The position numbers were made by a program, and so were the translations under genes. Below the pieces are notes generated by a model. That model made no database searches, was not told the DNA's origin, and saw only the letters and a list, made by a program, of their open reading frames with translations. Positions 26,536-35,617 of a stretch of 64,000 nt of DNA are shown here, in pieces; position 1 is the first letter of the stretch; every line of letters begins with the position of its first letter. This DNA is from Planctomycetota bacterium (GTDB lineage Bacteria; Planctomycetota; Phycisphaerae; Phycisphaerales; SM1A02): the NCBI GenBank assembly GCA_003671025.1, contig QWPW01000006.1, forward strand, positions 45,083 to 109,082, written 5' to 3'.

Positions 26536-27969
26536 TCAAGATGGGTGCAATCCAGCAGCTTTGGCGCAGGAATCGACTAGTGCGCGCGCGCGATCCATGG
26601 TGGGTGCCTCGGCGATGATGCGCGCGATTGGCTCGGTGTTCGACGCGCGCAGATGCACCCAACCATCAGCGAAATCAATGCGCACGCCGTCCGCGTCGTT
26701 GATGCGCTCGTTGGCAAATGCCGCCTTCATGCGCGCCAACGCGGAGCTCACCGCGGGCAATCCACCGATGGCGGCGAGGTCGAGCTTGGTCTTGAGAATC
26801 GCGTAACGCGGCAGCGCATCGACAATCTGTGAAAGCGGTTCGTCGCGCGATGCAAGCAAATCAAGCACCAGCGCCATCGCACTCAGAGAATCGCGCACCC
26901 AACACACGCGCGGGAAGATGACGCCGCCATTACCTTCGCCGCCGAGCAATCCGCGCGCGGGCTTGAGCGACGCGACCACATTCGCTTCGCCGACTGCGGT
27001 GCGCAAAACCCGCGACCCGGGAAAGCGCGCGGCGACATCATCAATCATGCGCGAGGTCGAAAGATTTGCCGCCAATACGCCCGCGCCATGCAATTCCAAC
27101 ATGCGCAGTGCCGCGAGAACCAGCGTGTATTCCTCGCCGATGTAGCGACCAGTTTCATCGACGATGGCGAGGCGATCGGCGTCGGGATCTTGTGCGAATC
27201 CGCAAGCGGCGCGACCACCATGAGCAGCATCTCGACTCATCGTCGCGCGCACGGCGTGCACGAGATCGCCGAGATTTTCCGCGGTGGGCTCGGGCGTGTG
27301 TCCGAAGATTCCCGTGGCCTCGCCATGAATGTGAGTGAGTCCACAGCCAAGCGCCTCCAACAACATGCGACCACCAACGCAACCCGATGCGTTCACGCTG
27401 TCGAGCACAACATGCAGCGCCTTCGCGCGCACCCGCGGCGCCGCTTGCGTCGCGTGCAACACACGTTCGACGTGACGCTGATTTCCCGAGTCGTCACTGG
27501 CGATGACGCCAATCTGCTGTGGACCCACGAACGCAATGTCACTGTTGCGAAATCGCGTGATGATCTGTTGCGCTGTTTCTGGTGGCGGTGCGAGCCCATC
27601 GCCGTCGAGACACTTGAGGCCGTTCCACTCAATTGGATTGTGACTGGCGGTGATCACCATGCCGCCATCGGCCTTGAGTGCGTCGATCATCACGCCCGCA
27701 GTGGGCGTCATCGCGATGCCGATGTCGATGACATCGCAGCCCGTCGCAGCGAGCGCGCCTTGCACTGCGCGTGCCAGCGCATCGCCGCCGATGCGACCAT
27801 CACGCGCGACCACTAATCGTGCGCGGCGCCCTGTGATTCCCGCTTGAATATGCGATCCAAACGCTCCCGCAAACGTGGCCGCGAACACGGGCGTCATGGT
27901 TTGTCCCACGATGCCGCGAGCGCCTGAAACAGAGAGCATGAGAGGAGCATCCGTGCGTGTCGAAGACAT
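26536..27969 (-). CDS. Phosphoglucomutase/phosphomannomutase family protein (GlmM/ManB-like)
   Basis: An alpha-D-phosphohexomutase that interconverts 1- and 6-phosphates of a hexose or glucosamine for wall or polysaccharide precursors. The four family sites are present: phosphoserine loop ITASHNPIEWNG (near residue 106), metal loop DPDADRLAIVD (near 260), sugar loop GEGNGGVIFP and phosphate loop RASNTEPIARIIAE. The N-terminal SGARGIVG also fits. The loop GEGNGG (not GEESGG) is more like GlmM/archaeal-type phosphomannomutases, but the substrate cannot be fixed. The ATG at 27969 is chosen, giving a 71-base divergent gap to the PTPS-like gene. Confidence 0.88.
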   Translation of the reverse strand: MSSTRTDAPLMLSVSGARGIVGQTMTPVFAATFAGAFGSHIQAGITGRRARLVVARDGRIGGDALARAVQGALAATGCDVIDIGIAMTPTAGVMIDALKADGGMVITASHNPIEWNGLKCLDGDGLAPPPETAQQIITRFRNSDIAFVGPQQIGVIASDDSGNQRHVERVLHATQAAPRVRAKALHVVLDSVNASGCVGGRMLLEALGCGLTHIHGEATGIFGHTPEPTAENLGDLVHAVRATMSRDAAHGGRAACGFAQDPDADRLAIVDETGRYIGEEYTLVLAALRMLELHGAGVLAANLSTSRMIDDVAARFPGSRVLRTAVGEANVVASLKPARGLLGGEGNGGVIFPRVCWVRDSLSAMALVLDLLASRDEPLSQIVDALPRYAILKTKLDLAAIGGLPAVSSALARMKAAFANERINDADGVRIDFADGWVHLRASNTEPIARIIAEAPTMDRARALVDSCAKAAGLHPS

Positions 27970-28040
27970 AGGCGCGAGTGTAGGGCGAGAGTTCTTCGGC
28001 GCGCGAACCAGTCGAAGCATCGCGCTACACTCGGGCGTCA

Positions 28041-28493
28041 ATGGTTCACAATGCTTCCGCTTCCCTCTCGCACCCATTTGCGCTTGAGGTTGAGTCCGAG
28101 TTTGCCGCAGCGCATGCGATCATGATCGGCGGCGTACGCGAGCCGATGCATGGCCACAATTGGCGGGTGGTCGTTTGCGTCGGCGGCGCCAAGCTCGATG
28201 GCGAAGAACTCCTGTGCGACTTTCATGCGCTCGACGCACACCTGCGCGCGATCATCGCGCCGTTCAGCAATCGCACACTCAACGACGTCGCGCCCTTTGA
28301 CGTGATCAATCCAACCGCCGAAGCGCTGGCACGACACATCTCGCAATCGCTAACCACTGCGCTCGCCGCGCAATCACCATCGGTGGTGGTGGAATGGGTG
28401 CGCGTGACGGAAGCGCCGCGCTGCACCGCCATCGTGCGCAGCGGCGCGACGACAGCGAACGGCGCGGCCAGCCCGAAATCGATTTCACCATGA
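28041..28493 (+). CDS. Divergent PTPS/QueD-family protein
   Basis: A 150-residue member of the 6-pyruvoyltetrahydropterin synthase / 6-carboxytetrahydropterin synthase family. The zinc-binding His are present (EFAAAHAI and MHGHNW), as is the substrate Glu region VRVTEAPRCTAIV. Two differences stand out. The catalytic Cys before HGH is missing and a Glu occupies the nearby position (VREPMHGHN), as in PTPS-III proteins that replace FolB in folate synthesis. The usual L-D-H-x-x-L-N motif reads FSNRTLND, so the catalytic Asp-His pair is also absent. The function is thus uncertain: a folate-related variant or an inactive homologue. Its stop overlaps the ppk start (ATGA). Confidence 0.75.
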   Translation: MVHNASASLSHPFALEVESEFAAAHAIMIGGVREPMHGHNWRVVVCVGGAKLDGEELLCDFHALDAHLRAIIAPFSNRTLNDVAPFDVINPTAEALARHISQSLTTALAAQSPSVVVEWVRVTEAPRCTAIVRSGATTANGAASPKSISP

Positions 28494-30697
28494 CGCAACG
28501 GATTCCCACGATCAACTCGAAACGTCCTCAATCACCCAACGATGTAGTCCCCGCGGGACCAGACGATCCCGCGCGTTTTCTCAATCGCGATTTGCAGTGG
28601 CTCGAGTTCAACCAACGCGTCTTGGCTCAAGCACTTGATGTGCGCACTCCCTTGCTCGAGCGCGTGCGCTTCCTCGCGATTTTCGGCTCCAATCTCGATG
28701 AATTCTTCATGAAGCGCGTCGGTGGTCTGCGTCGGCAGATTGATGCAGGAGTGGGCAGTCCGCCTTGGGAGCCACTCACGCCTGTCGAACAACTCGAGCT
28801 CATTCGCGAGCGAGTGCTCGAGCAAACCGCGTGCGCCACCGCGGCGTTTCGCGAGACGTTGGTGCCCGAGCTTGCGCGCGAATCGATTCAACTTCTCGAT
28901 TGGCCGGAGCTCACCGATGCCGAGCGCGTCGAAGCGGAAAGCTGGTATCGCCGCAACATCTTTCCCATTCTCACTCCACTTGCGGTGGATCCTGGGCATC
29001 GCTTTCCCTTCATCTCCAACATGTCGATTTCGCTCGGAGTGTTGCTCCGTCGTCCCGGCGAGAGCGAAGCGTTGTTCGCGCGCGTGAAGGTTCCCGAACT
29101 CGGCGGAAAGTTGTTTCGCTTCGGTCAGACGCGCCGCTTCATCTCGCTGCAAGACATCATCGCGCACAACTTGGACGACCTCTTTCCGGGAATGGAAATC
29201 ACCGAGGTCCTCCCATTTCGCGTCACCCGCAACGCCGAGACCGAGCGTGACAACGAAGACGCCGAAGATCTGCTCGAGCAGATTCAACAACAATTGCGCG
29301 AGCGGCGTTTCGCACGGGTGGTGCGATTGGAAGTCGGCGCGCGGAGCAACGAGCGCGTCATGCGCTTTCTTGAAGAGGAATTGCAACTCGACACCGACGA
29401 CCTCTATCACACCGATGGCACGCTCGATTGGGGAACACTCAATGAGATCGCCGATCTCGATCTGCCCGAGTTGCGCTGGCCCAAGTGGACGCCGGTCGCG
29501 CCGCAAGGACTCGATGACGATGACTCCGACATCTTCGCCATCATTCGCAAGGGCGATGTCTTGTTGCATCATCCCTACGAGAGCTTCGACCACTCGGTGG
29601 AACGCTTCATCGAACAGGCCGCGGCGGACCCGAAGGTGTTGGCGATCAAGCAGGCGCTCTATCGCACCAGCGGCGATAGCCCGTTCATTCCTAGTTTGAT
29701 TCGCGCGGCGGAGAGCGGCAAGCAAGTTGCAGTGCTCGTCGAATTGCGCGCGCGCTTCGATGAGGCGCGCAACATCCTTTGGGCGCGCAAACTCGAAGAC
29801 GCGGGCGTGCATGTGGCCTACGGAGTCGTGGGCTACAAGACCCACACCAAAGTTGCGCTGGTCGTGCGTCAAGAGCAAGGCGGCATTCGTTCGTACGCGC
29901 ATGTGGGCACGGGCAACTACAACTCCAAGACCGCGCGCCTTTACGAAGACGTGGGCATGCTCACTTCGGATCCTGCCATCACTGAAGACCTCATCGGGCT
30001 CTTCAACTACATGACTGGCCGCAGTCGGCAGACCGAGTATCAAAAGTTGTTGGTCGCGCCGGTGGCGATGAAGAAGCGATTCATTGAGCTCATCGATCAC
30101 GAAGCCGAGTTGGCCACGGGGGGGCGCGGTGGACGGATCATCGCGAAGATGAATCAACTGGAAGATCGCAGCGTGACCGATGCGCTCTATCGCGCGGCGA
30201 TGTGCGGCGTTTCCATTGACTTGATCGTGCGCGGCTTCTGTTGCATTCGTCCCGGCGTGAAGGGACTGAGTGAAAACATTCGCGTGACCAGCACCATCGG
30301 GCGATTCTTAGAGCACAGCCGCATCTTCTGGTTTGGCAACGGTGCGCCCGATCCGCTCGATGGACATTTCTATCTCGGCAGCGCGGACTGGATGTATCGC
30401 AATCTCAACACGCGCGTGGAATGTGCGACGCCGATTGAAGCGCGTCGTCATCGCGAGCGATTGTGGGACATCTTGCAGCTTCACTTGACGGATCGTCGTC
30501 AGCGATGGGTGATGGCGGCGGATGGTTCCTATCGCCAGCCTAATTGCGCGACGGCGAGTGTTTCGTCGCAGGACGCACAGGGCAAGAACTCCGCCGAGGA
30601 CGACGTGTGCATCGGAACGCAACAGTTGTTGATGCGCCGCACGCTCGAACATCGCGTCAGCGCTGATCAACTGAGTAGTAGGCAACGCTTCGAGTAG
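28490..30697 (+). CDS. ppk: Polyphosphate kinase 1
   Basis: Ppk1 transfers the ATP gamma-phosphate to a growing polyphosphate chain. The 735-residue protein has all PPK1 parts: the N-terminal helical domain (RDLQWLEFNQRVL, FLAIFGSNLDEFFMKRV), the head domain and the two phospholipase-D-like C-terminal domains. The autophosphorylated His lies in GYKTHTKVALVVR near residue 450, followed by THVGTGNYN-like AHVGTGNYNSKTARLYED. The second domain has RGFCCIRPGVKG and STIGRFLEHSRIFWF. It is translationally coupled to the PTPS-like gene; I see no functional reason for this pairing. Confidence 0.96.
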   Translation: MTQRIPTINSKRPQSPNDVVPAGPDDPARFLNRDLQWLEFNQRVLAQALDVRTPLLERVRFLAIFGSNLDEFFMKRVGGLRRQIDAGVGSPPWEPLTPVEQLELIRERVLEQTACATAAFRETLVPELARESIQLLDWPELTDAERVEAESWYRRNIFPILTPLAVDPGHRFPFISNMSISLGVLLRRPGESEALFARVKVPELGGKLFRFGQTRRFISLQDIIAHNLDDLFPGMEITEVLPFRVTRNAETERDNEDAEDLLEQIQQQLRERRFARVVRLEVGARSNERVMRFLEEELQLDTDDLYHTDGTLDWGTLNEIADLDLPELRWPKWTPVAPQGLDDDDSDIFAIIRKGDVLLHHPYESFDHSVERFIEQAAADPKVLAIKQALYRTSGDSPFIPSLIRAAESGKQVAVLVELRARFDEARNILWARKLEDAGVHVAYGVVGYKTHTKVALVVRQEQGGIRSYAHVGTGNYNSKTARLYEDVGMLTSDPAITEDLIGLFNYMTGRSRQTEYQKLLVAPVAMKKRFIELIDHEAELATGGRGGRIIAKMNQLEDRSVTDALYRAAMCGVSIDLIVRGFCCIRPGVKGLSENIRVTSTIGRFLEHSRIFWFGNGAPDPLDGHFYLGSADWMYRNLNTRVECATPIEARRHRERLWDILQLHLTDRRQRWVMAADGSYRQPNCATASVSSQDAQGKNSAEDDVCIGTQQLLMRRTLEHRVSADQLSSRQRFE

Positions 30698-30743
30698 TCG
30701 GGCTCGGCTTGTTTTGTAGCCAATTCGCTTACCAACCCGTCGC

Positions 30744-31334
30744 TCACCAACCGAGGCGTCGTGGCGCCGTGGAACCGACAAGCCGAATCGGTATCACTTC
30801 GTCGCCTTCGAGCGAGAGATTTGCGTTGTCGTCAGCCTCAACGGTGAGATCGAAGCTGGCGCGAACTAACTTGGATCCATTCTCAAACTCGAGCGTGAAC
30901 GCGCCCTGTGCCACGCCGCCGATTGCCAGCGGTCCGCGCACACCTTCGAGCAACAGTTGTTCCACACCATCGTCGATGCGCATCAACAGCGCGGCGTTGG
31001 CGCGATCGAGGCGCACGGAAATCTCGCGATCATCATCATCAAGAAAGATGATTTCGTCGCTGGTGAGATAGCGGTCGCGCGGATCCTCGGGCATCGGACC
31101 AAACGCGACACCATTGCGCACCAACGCGAGCACGCGATGCATGATGATCCGGCCAACCATGTGCGTCGACGCTTGCTCCGTCGTTGCTTGATAGGCGCGA
31201 AAGGAAGCGGTCAACGCCGCGAGTGTCGCCACCAACAGCGCCGAAGAAATCGCCAGCGCGATGAGCATCTCGACCAGCGAGAAGCCGCGCGTTGCGCGCA
31301 CGTGGCTTTGATCATGGTGACGATGAGCGTTCAT
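30744..31334 (-). CDS. Prepilin-like protein (PilW/minor pseudopilin type)
   Basis: The N-terminus HVRATRGFSLVEMLIALAI is a type IV prepilin signal: basic leader, Gly before the cleavage point, then Phe and Glu at +5. The 196-residue protein continues with a polar globular part. It is the last gene of a five-gene operon and overlaps the previous gene by four bases. In other systems minor prepilins of this kind prime pilus or pseudopilus assembly. Confidence 0.78.
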   Translation of the reverse strand: MNAHRHHDQSHVRATRGFSLVEMLIALAISSALLVATLAALTASFRAYQATTEQASTHMVGRIIMHRVLALVRNGVAFGPMPEDPRDRYLTSDEIIFLDDDDREISVRLDRANAALLMRIDDGVEQLLLEGVRGPLAIGGVAQGAFTLEFENGSKLVRASFDLTVEADDNANLSLEGDEVIPIRLVGSTAPRRLGW

Positions 31335-33733
31335 GAAGTACTCGCTCCCTCGTGGTAACTATTCGCGACTGGATCAACTGATGCGGGCCAAGGAACGCCG
31401 TCGGGCAGTTTCGCGTTAGGGTCGTAACGCAAGCGAATCTCGCCAAATCCGCTGAATCCCGCGTCTCCGGGCAGCGCGCCTTCGCCGTCACCGTCGAGCG
31501 GTCCGAAGTAACCCAGCGTGGTGTTGAAGGATTCAGGTTGGCCGTTGTAGAAGAGCGGACCAACTCCAGGAACAGGACGGTAGGTCATCAACAGCGTGCC
31601 GATGACGTCCGCGGTTCCACGCACATCCATCACGCCTGCGATGATCGTGCCCTTGAGTTTGACGCGTGGGGTGAGGTCGGGATCCGCCGCCACGACGTTG
31701 CTGAAGTTGCCCACATCAACGCTCCAGCCTGGAAGCATCACCGAGCTCCGTTGCAATCGATCCAAGGCCTCCGCGCCCAATGATTCCAACGCTGATTGCA
31801 ATGCCGGTCCGTCGACTTGCAACGCCAAGTCAGGATCGAGTGGATCGCAATAGAAACGTGTGGCTCCAGTGATCTGCACTTTGTTGCGCCAGTGCGTGTA
31901 CTCGTTGGGAGTGTCGCCCGCGATGGAACCGAGAAATGTGCAGCCATCGAAACGTACAGAATTCGAAACTGCGCGCGTATTCGCGTAGACCGTTGCGCCA
32001 ATCTGCGAGGTAACGCCGGGGAAACGAGGCGCGTAGCTGATGACGCCCGCGATGTCGACTTGCTTGAGTGCTCCCGTGTAATTCCAATTCACATCAGTGC
32101 AATTGGTTTCGGTTTCGAGATACACCGTTCCTTCGAAGCGACAATTGCGAAACAGCGGATTGGTCCCCTTGGGGATCTTCACATCGCGGAAGGTCATGTT
32201 CGAATAGATGGGGCGTTGGTAGTAGTCGTAGGCTGCGCTCGATCCGTAGGGAACCGCTTCATAGGGCGCGCTTATCGCGGGCGTGTAGGTTCCACCCGCG
32301 GCTGCTCCTGCAGCGGCTTGGGTGGAGAAGTTGTTGGTGACGTGCGTGGCAAACCACGTGGCGCTGTCGGCGAAATCGGCGGTGGTCACCACGCGCAGTT
32401 CATCTTCGGTCGCTTCGAATTGCACGGCCGATTCGGATTCGCCAGGACGCACTGGTCCTTGCGCGATGCCACGCCAATCTTCTGCGGCCACCGTTTCCCA
32501 CGCGCTCTCGGAAACCCCAAACACCAGTTTTCCCTGGACTTTTGCGTAGTAATCGTCGCCGCTGAGCACGCCGTCGGAGTAGCCCAAACGCACATCGCGT
32601 GCATCGACCACACCATCTTCGTTGCGATCTGGTTTGGCCAGATCGATGAGTCGTGCGAGTTGATCATCAACACCAGAGAATTCTGGTGAGCCCGCATCAA
32701 TGTTCGCAGCAGCAGCACGCGTTGCGTCCCACACCACCATCGCGTCGCCGTCGAGGTCGTACTCGGAGAGGAAGAGATCGAAGTCATCGATGAACTCGTC
32801 ACGATCGAGATCTTGGAAGCTGGTGCCGCTGAGACCTTGGAGCTCGGTGGGATGCGTGGGACGCAAGCGTCCGTCGCCATCACTGTCGTACGCCGCGACC
32901 GCAGCGGCCAGCGCGTTCACTTTCGCAGTGAGCGAGTCGGAGAGGTAGCGGAAATCGGAACGCATGACCAACGGGTCGCCGTTGGCCGCAGTCAACTCAT
33001 CAGCGTTCGTTCCGTACTGTGTGCCCAGTGGTCCTTCGACGATCACGTTCTTGCCGATCATCACGCGGTTGGGCGAAATGATCGCATACTCGATGCGCTT
33101 GCCAATGCTGAACTCCATCGTGAGTGTGCGTTGAATCTCACCATCAACACCCACGCTGGTCACGCGGACACGCGACGTGTTGGGTACGAGTTCGTAGCGC
33201 AAGTCAAACCACAAGCGATCGACGCCCGCTTCGAGGCGCATCGCTTTGGTGGCGAGTGTGCCGTCATCGAGCAACACCGGACGAAGAACATGCTGCGGCA
33301 ATGGCGCAAATGCGCCGACATCCGCCAAGTGCGCATCGCGTATGGCCTCGGCGAGACCATCAGGAGTCGCAGGTCCGTCGAAGCCATCGGCAGCCAGCAC
33401 TTCAATAGTGCCATCACTAGGGCTCCAGTCGCCGCGCCACAAGCGTCCCGCATAGATTGCATCCACAACGCCCTTGTCGATGACAAAGCGACGACATTCA
33501 CGTGCCAATCGTCGCTGCGCGAAGATCAATCCGCTTTCGGCGGCGCTTTGTGCGCGCGAAACTTTGAGCGAGCTGTCTGCAGTGCGCAGATTGCCTTGCG
33601 CCACGACGGCCATCGTCGCCGCGAGCGAGGCGAAGATCACCAAGAACATCATGGCCAAGATGCTTGCGACACCACGACGCACGCGTGTGCGTGCCGCAAG
33701 GTGGTGACGCAAAGATGTCTCGAGTGGCTTCAT
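31331..33733 (-). CDS. PilX-like membrane-anchored surface protein
   Basis: An 800-residue protein with a PilX/GspK-like N-terminus: basic stretch RTRVRRGVASILAMMF, one membrane helix (FLVIFASLAATMAVVAQ) and an amphipathic continuation (RAQSAAESGLIFAQRRLAR). The Glu in AESGLIFA is the position typical of PilX-type proteins. The long remainder has Asp-rich calcium-like segments (DSDGDGRLRP, DRNEDGVVDARD, DLDRDEFIDDFD) and a beta-rich C-terminal part with a repeated strand pattern (YSNMTFRDVKIPKGTNPLFRNC). It is probably exposed at the tip or surface of the pilus-like structure. The family and role are partly inferred from context. Confidence 0.68.
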   Translation of the reverse strand: MKPLETSLRHHLAARTRVRRGVASILAMMFLVIFASLAATMAVVAQGNLRTADSSLKVSRAQSAAESGLIFAQRRLARECRRFVIDKGVVDAIYAGRLWRGDWSPSDGTIEVLAADGFDGPATPDGLAEAIRDAHLADVGAFAPLPQHVLRPVLLDDGTLATKAMRLEAGVDRLWFDLRYELVPNTSRVRVTSVGVDGEIQRTLTMEFSIGKRIEYAIISPNRVMIGKNVIVEGPLGTQYGTNADELTAANGDPLVMRSDFRYLSDSLTAKVNALAAAVAAYDSDGDGRLRPTHPTELQGLSGTSFQDLDRDEFIDDFDLFLSEYDLDGDAMVVWDATRAAAANIDAGSPEFSGVDDQLARLIDLAKPDRNEDGVVDARDVRLGYSDGVLSGDDYYAKVQGKLVFGVSESAWETVAAEDWRGIAQGPVRPGESESAVQFEATEDELRVVTTADFADSATWFATHVTNNFSTQAAAGAAAGGTYTPAISAPYEAVPYGSSAAYDYYQRPIYSNMTFRDVKIPKGTNPLFRNCRFEGTVYLETETNCTDVNWNYTGALKQVDIAGVISYAPRFPGVTSQIGATVYANTRAVSNSVRFDGCTFLGSIAGDTPNEYTHWRNKVQITGATRFYCDPLDPDLALQVDGPALQSALESLGAEALDRLQRSSVMLPGWSVDVGNFSNVVAADPDLTPRVKLKGTIIAGVMDVRGTADVIGTLLMTYRPVPGVGPLFYNGQPESFNTTLGYFGPLDGDGEGALPGDAGFSGFGEIRLRYDPNAKLPDGVPWPASVDPVANSYHEGASTS

Positions 33734-33809
33734 GAGTGAAGAGTGTTCGTTTGTAGCCTCATCGATCGGGCATTGACGTTTGACTTACGCGTGACATCAA
33801 TCACGCGTT

Positions 33810-34376
33810 TCAACCAGGCGCAATCCAAGCGACGCGCGTGATTTCACGCGGCGCGTCATCGGCAACCCCCTGATACTCAACGATGACGCGCACGCGCACC
33901 GTGGTGCTCGCGCCGTCAGCGACAACATGGGTGATCTCAAACGGATCCACATGTTCCACCATCACGCGCTGCGACCAACCGGCCATGTCGGGGATGGGGA
34001 GACCGAGCGCATTGAGCGGACCGTTTCCCAGCGCAAAGGAGAAGGTCACACCATCACCATCGTCACCGTCGAAGTCATCGAGGTCATCGAAGTCTTCGAT
34101 GCTGATTTCGTTGGGTTCTGGTCCCCAAAACGAATCGCCAGTGACAGGATCGCGATAGGGAAGATGAAGCGTGAGTTCACGAATCTCGTTGCCCAATCGC
34201 TGCGCCGTACTCGCGTGCGTCGACCACTCGTTTTGCTTGAAAAAGGCTTGCTGCGCAGACATGATCGCGAGCACGCCTGTTCCCACAATGATCGTGGCCA
34301 ACGCTGTTTCGATCAGGGTGAAGCCACGCGCGCGCGCCGTGGTGATTGCGGAGTTGTCACGGTGATGAGTGAGCAT
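33810..34376 (-). CDS. Prepilin-like protein (PilV type)
   Basis: Type IV prepilin signal TTARARGFTLIETALATII with Glu at +5. A polar, acidic stretch (IEDFDDLDDFDGDDGDG) sits in the middle of the 188-residue protein. It lies two bases past the pilC stop, so translation is coupled. The 76-base gap before the PilX-like gene has no feature. By size and order it is PilV-like. Confidence 0.78.
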   Translation of the reverse strand: MLTHHRDNSAITTARARGFTLIETALATIIVGTGVLAIMSAQQAFFKQNEWSTHASTAQRLGNEIRELTLHLPYRDPVTGDSFWGPEPNEISIEDFDDLDDFDGDDGDGVTFSFALGNGPLNALGLPIPDMAGWSQRVMVEHVDPFEITHVVADGASTTVRVRVIVEYQGVADDAPREITRVAWIAPG

Positions 34377-34378
34377 CG

Positions 34379-35614
34379 TTACTTTCCCGAGACGAGGCTG
34401 GACATCTTGAAGATCGGCAGAATGATGGCCATGGCGATGAAGCCAACCACTGAACCCATGAGCACAATCATGATGGGTTCGATCATGCTGGTCACTGTCT
34501 TGATCGCGTCCTTGAGTGCCTTGGCGTAGAAGATGGAAATCTCGTCGAGCACTTCGCCGAGCTTTCCCGATTCTTCACCAGCGGAAATCATCTGAATCAC
34601 TGAGCGAGGAAGCAGCGTGCTGCGCGCCAATTGCGTCTGCACCTTCTTGCCTTGCTTCACTGCGCCATACACCGAGCGCCACATGCGCTTGTAATGTCGA
34701 TTGCCCGAGATGTCGCCGGTGATGGCGATGGTGTCGAGCATGGGGACGCCTGCGTTGAGCAGCTCGCCCATGGTTTGCAGCGAGCGACTGATGTACAGCG
34801 CGCGGAACATGCGTCGAATCAACGGCGCGGAAATCTTGAAGCGATCCCACCAGTTGCCACCGACTTCGGTGCGAATGAACGCGAGGAAACCACCGATGCC
34901 CATGAACGCGGCCAACAGCAGCAACCACCACCACTCGACCATGAAGCTCGAGAGCGTCATAAGAAAACGAGTTGGTCCAGGCAGCGCGTCTTCTTTGCCT
35001 TTGAACACGCCAGCAAAACTCGGCAGCACGAACGTGAGCAAGAACACTGTGGTCGACACCGCCATGGTGGCGATGATGCCGGGATAGATGCTCGCGCCGA
35101 TCACCATCTTGCGCGTCTCAATTTCTTGCGCGAGATAGGCGGCGATACGGTCAAGCATGCGCGAGAACGAACCCGACATCTCCGACGCCTTGACCATGTT
35201 CACGTAGAGCGCGCCAAACAACTTGGGATGTTTCGCGATGGCCTCGGAGAACTGCTTACCGCTTTCGACGTCGGCCTTGATTTGCGCCAAAATGCGGCGG
35301 AACTTCACGTTCTGCACTTGATCGGCAATGCCTTCGAGTGCCGCGCGAATCGAGATACCTGCGCGAATCATCACCGCGAGTTGGGTCGTAAAGTCGAGAA
35401 TATCTTTCTGCGATGGGCCCGATGCGTAGTTGAATTTGCGCAGCGTCGCGCGAATGTCGTCGCCTCCCGCAACGATGGGCACCAGTTGCACCACGTGATC
35501 GCCACGGGCGCGCAGCAGTTGTGCGGCTCCGGCGACGCTGTCTGCGGATAGCACGCCGGCGATGAGTTCGCCTCGTTCGTTGCGCGCTTGAAAACGATAG
35601 TGCTGCGTAGGCAT
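34379..35614 (-). CDS. pilC: Pilus/secretion platform protein PilC/GspF family
   Basis: The inner-membrane platform on which the assembly ATPase acts. The 411-residue protein has two T2SSF domains, each with FTTQLAVMIRAGISIRAALE-type or MGELLNAGVPMLDTI-type helices, and three membrane segments (IYPGIIATMAVSTTVFLLTFVLP; WWWLLLLAAFMGIGGFLAFI; the C-terminal IMIVLMGSVVGFIAMAIILP). It lies three bases past pilT. A second family member, gspF, lies at 55466-56680. Confidence 0.9.
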   Translation of the reverse strand: MPTQHYRFQARNERGELIAGVLSADSVAGAAQLLRARGDHVVQLVPIVAGGDDIRATLRKFNYASGPSQKDILDFTTQLAVMIRAGISIRAALEGIADQVQNVKFRRILAQIKADVESGKQFSEAIAKHPKLFGALYVNMVKASEMSGSFSRMLDRIAAYLAQEIETRKMVIGASIYPGIIATMAVSTTVFLLTFVLPSFAGVFKGKEDALPGPTRFLMTLSSFMVEWWWLLLLAAFMGIGGFLAFIRTEVGGNWWDRFKISAPLIRRMFRALYISRSLQTMGELLNAGVPMLDTIAITGDISGNRHYKRMWRSVYGAVKQGKKVQTQLARSTLLPRSVIQMISAGEESGKLGEVLDEISIFYAKALKDAIKTVTSMIEPIMIVLMGSVVGFIAMAIILPIFKMSSLVSGK

Positions 35615-35617
35615 GAG

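Noticed and set aside
28532-30157. Minus-strand ORF of 541 residues
   Set aside because: Antisense of ppk.
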